Assembly (NCBI GenBank): GCA_013398175.1
Contig: VZRZ01003210.1
Coordinates: 68,736 to 132,735 of the forward strand
Length of the DNA stretch: 64,000 nucleotides
Direction: 5' to 3'
From: Climacteris rufus
Lineage: Eukaryota > Chordata > Aves > Passeriformes > Climacteridae
Part shown: piece by piece, positions 62,966 through 64,000 of the stretch
Numbering within the stretch: the stretch's first letter is position 1
Layout of the letters: each line of letters begins with the position of its first letter
The notes under the pieces: generated by a model
The model's database searches: none
The model's input: the letters and a program-made list of their open reading frames with translations, nothing else
What the model was told of the DNA's origin: nothing
Program-made: the position numbers and the translations under genes

Positions 62966-63200
62966 ATCACAGAATGGTTTGGACTGGAAGGGACATTCAA
63001 AGCCATCTCATTCCATGGGCAGGGACACCTCCACTAGACCAGGTTGCTCCAAGCCCTGCCCAATGTGTCCATGAACACTTCCAGGCATGAGGCAGCCACA
63101 GCCTCTCTGAGCAACCCGTGCCAGGGTCTCAACACTCTCATTGTAAAAAATGTCTTCCTTATGTCCAGCCTACACCTACCTTCTTTTGATTTAAAGATGC
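62966..63200 (-). mobile_element. CR1 LINE 3' end, truncated
   Basis: Starts 'atcacagaatggtttgga', then ctggaagggacattcaaagc, ggcagggacacctccactag, accaggttgctccaagccct and tgtgccagggtctcaacactctc: the reverse complement of the avian CR1 3' end. It is less diverged than the copy at 13713. Its sense strand is -, the same as KDM1A. The 5' edge fades near 63200. Confidence 0.9.
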
Positions 63201-63839
63201 ACCAGACTGGCCCACCCACCAGTTCCTGTATGCAAAGGACCAGTCCAGTTATCACATCACACACGGCTCCAAAGAGCCACATCCAGTGCCACAGCCACAG
63301 AACAAAACAGTTCCGAAAAGTAATTTCAGCTTCCATTCAAACATCCCAGCTCTGGCCACAGCCAAGATCTTCAACATCTTCTGAAACAAGGTTTCCAAGA
63401 AAACGTTTCACGAAAAATAGGGAATGTTCTCATATATTCAGAACACCAGCTGAGAATTACATACTACAGACCCAAATTACTGAAGACCCTTTATGGCCTT
63501 TTACATTACTCCATCTCACCCTTAGCACAACAGAGGGAAGGTGAGGAACAGCGGACTGAGCGTGGCCACCACCTCCACAACCCTGCTAAATCAGCACCGT
63601 CCCATGCACACGTGTCTCGAGAGGCTGCATCCATACAGCACAGCAACACCAATGTGCTGATCAAATGTAAGCCCGGGAGGGCTCAGACGCACTGTCAGAA
63701 ATTTGGTGCGTGTTTCCTGCTCGGTTAGGAACCACAACAAGTTCCCGGGCAGCTGCAGCAAGCTCTCCTTTGTGACAATGCAAAAGGACCCCCAGAGCCC
63801 ACGAAGAGGAGCTGGGACAACGCAAATCTTCACCCCCCC

Positions 63840-64000
63840 CGGCCCCTGCGCGCCCGCGCGTTTGTCCTTTGCACTCACGACAGCGGAGCCCCCGGGGCTG
63901 GGCACGCTGCCCGCCCCCCCGGCAGGGCCCGGGCCCGGGACCCCGGAGGGAGCGCAGCCCCGAGCAGGGCCGGGCCCACCGGCCCGAGCACGTCGCGCCC
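63840..64000 (-). promoter_or_regulatory. KDM1A: CpG-rich edge near KDM1A exon 1
   Basis: Dense CpG and GC-rich sequence (cgcgcccgcgcg, ccggcccgagcacgtcgcgccc) cut by the window edge, as expected beside a housekeeping CpG-island promoter. The conserved end of exon 1 (RRTSRRKRAK) is not present, so exon 1 proper lies beyond 64000. A donor-like gtgagt at 63878-63873 ends an open Gly/Pro/Ala-rich frame. Confidence 0.55.

Overview
The window is vertebrate nuclear DNA, almost certainly from a bird. It holds long spliced genes with consensus GT-AG junctions, two truncated CR1 LINE 3' ends of the avian type, an avian-type solo retroviral LTR, compact introns and GC-rich minisatellites. Two genes dominate and converge tail to tail: LUZP1 on the + strand and KDM1A (LSD1) on the - strand. 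From memory this is the same neighbour pair and orientation as human 1p36. No bacterial-type operon, CRISPR array, rRNA or tRNA was seen.

Bases 1-15944 are non-coding and best read as sequence upstream of, or a 5' intron in, LUZP1. They carry a 14-bp minisatellite, a CR1 fragment and a GC-rich block. A splice acceptor at 15944/15945 opens the large LUZP1 exon: start codon at 16051, 1053 codons, donor at 19209/19210. A phase-compatible exon (23160-23324) and a short candidate terminal exon (24794-24829) follow, with a solo LTR in the intron between the large exon and the second one. The 3' UTR probably runs to a poly(A) signal at 29673, interrupted by a 359-base N gap. Exactly how LUZP1 ends is not settled.

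From 35510 to 61468, 18 coding exons of KDM1A are readable on the - strand. They total 2082 nt, or 694 codons. As I recall the human protein, they match residues 118-791 with no net indel, including the optional 20-residue exon E2a. They cover the end of the N-terminal tail, the SWIRM domain, the FAD-binding amine oxidase lobe, the CoREST-binding Tower and the catalytic lysine. Two pieces are missing. Exon 1 lies beyond 64000, where the window ends in CpG-rich DNA. The terminal exon of about 61 codons, which carries the last FAD contacts, is not found in the 6 kb below exon 18. It was most likely lost at a one-base N (33918) where a strong G-quadruplex motif abuts a 101-bp minisatellite.

The two genes are functionally separate: LUZP1 is a cytoskeleton, centrosome and cilium protein, and KDM1A is a chromatin demethylase. 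I found no new biological system. The most useful observations are the assembly loss in KDM1A, the conserved optional exon, the ambiguous LUZP1 C-terminus and the repeats at the gaps.
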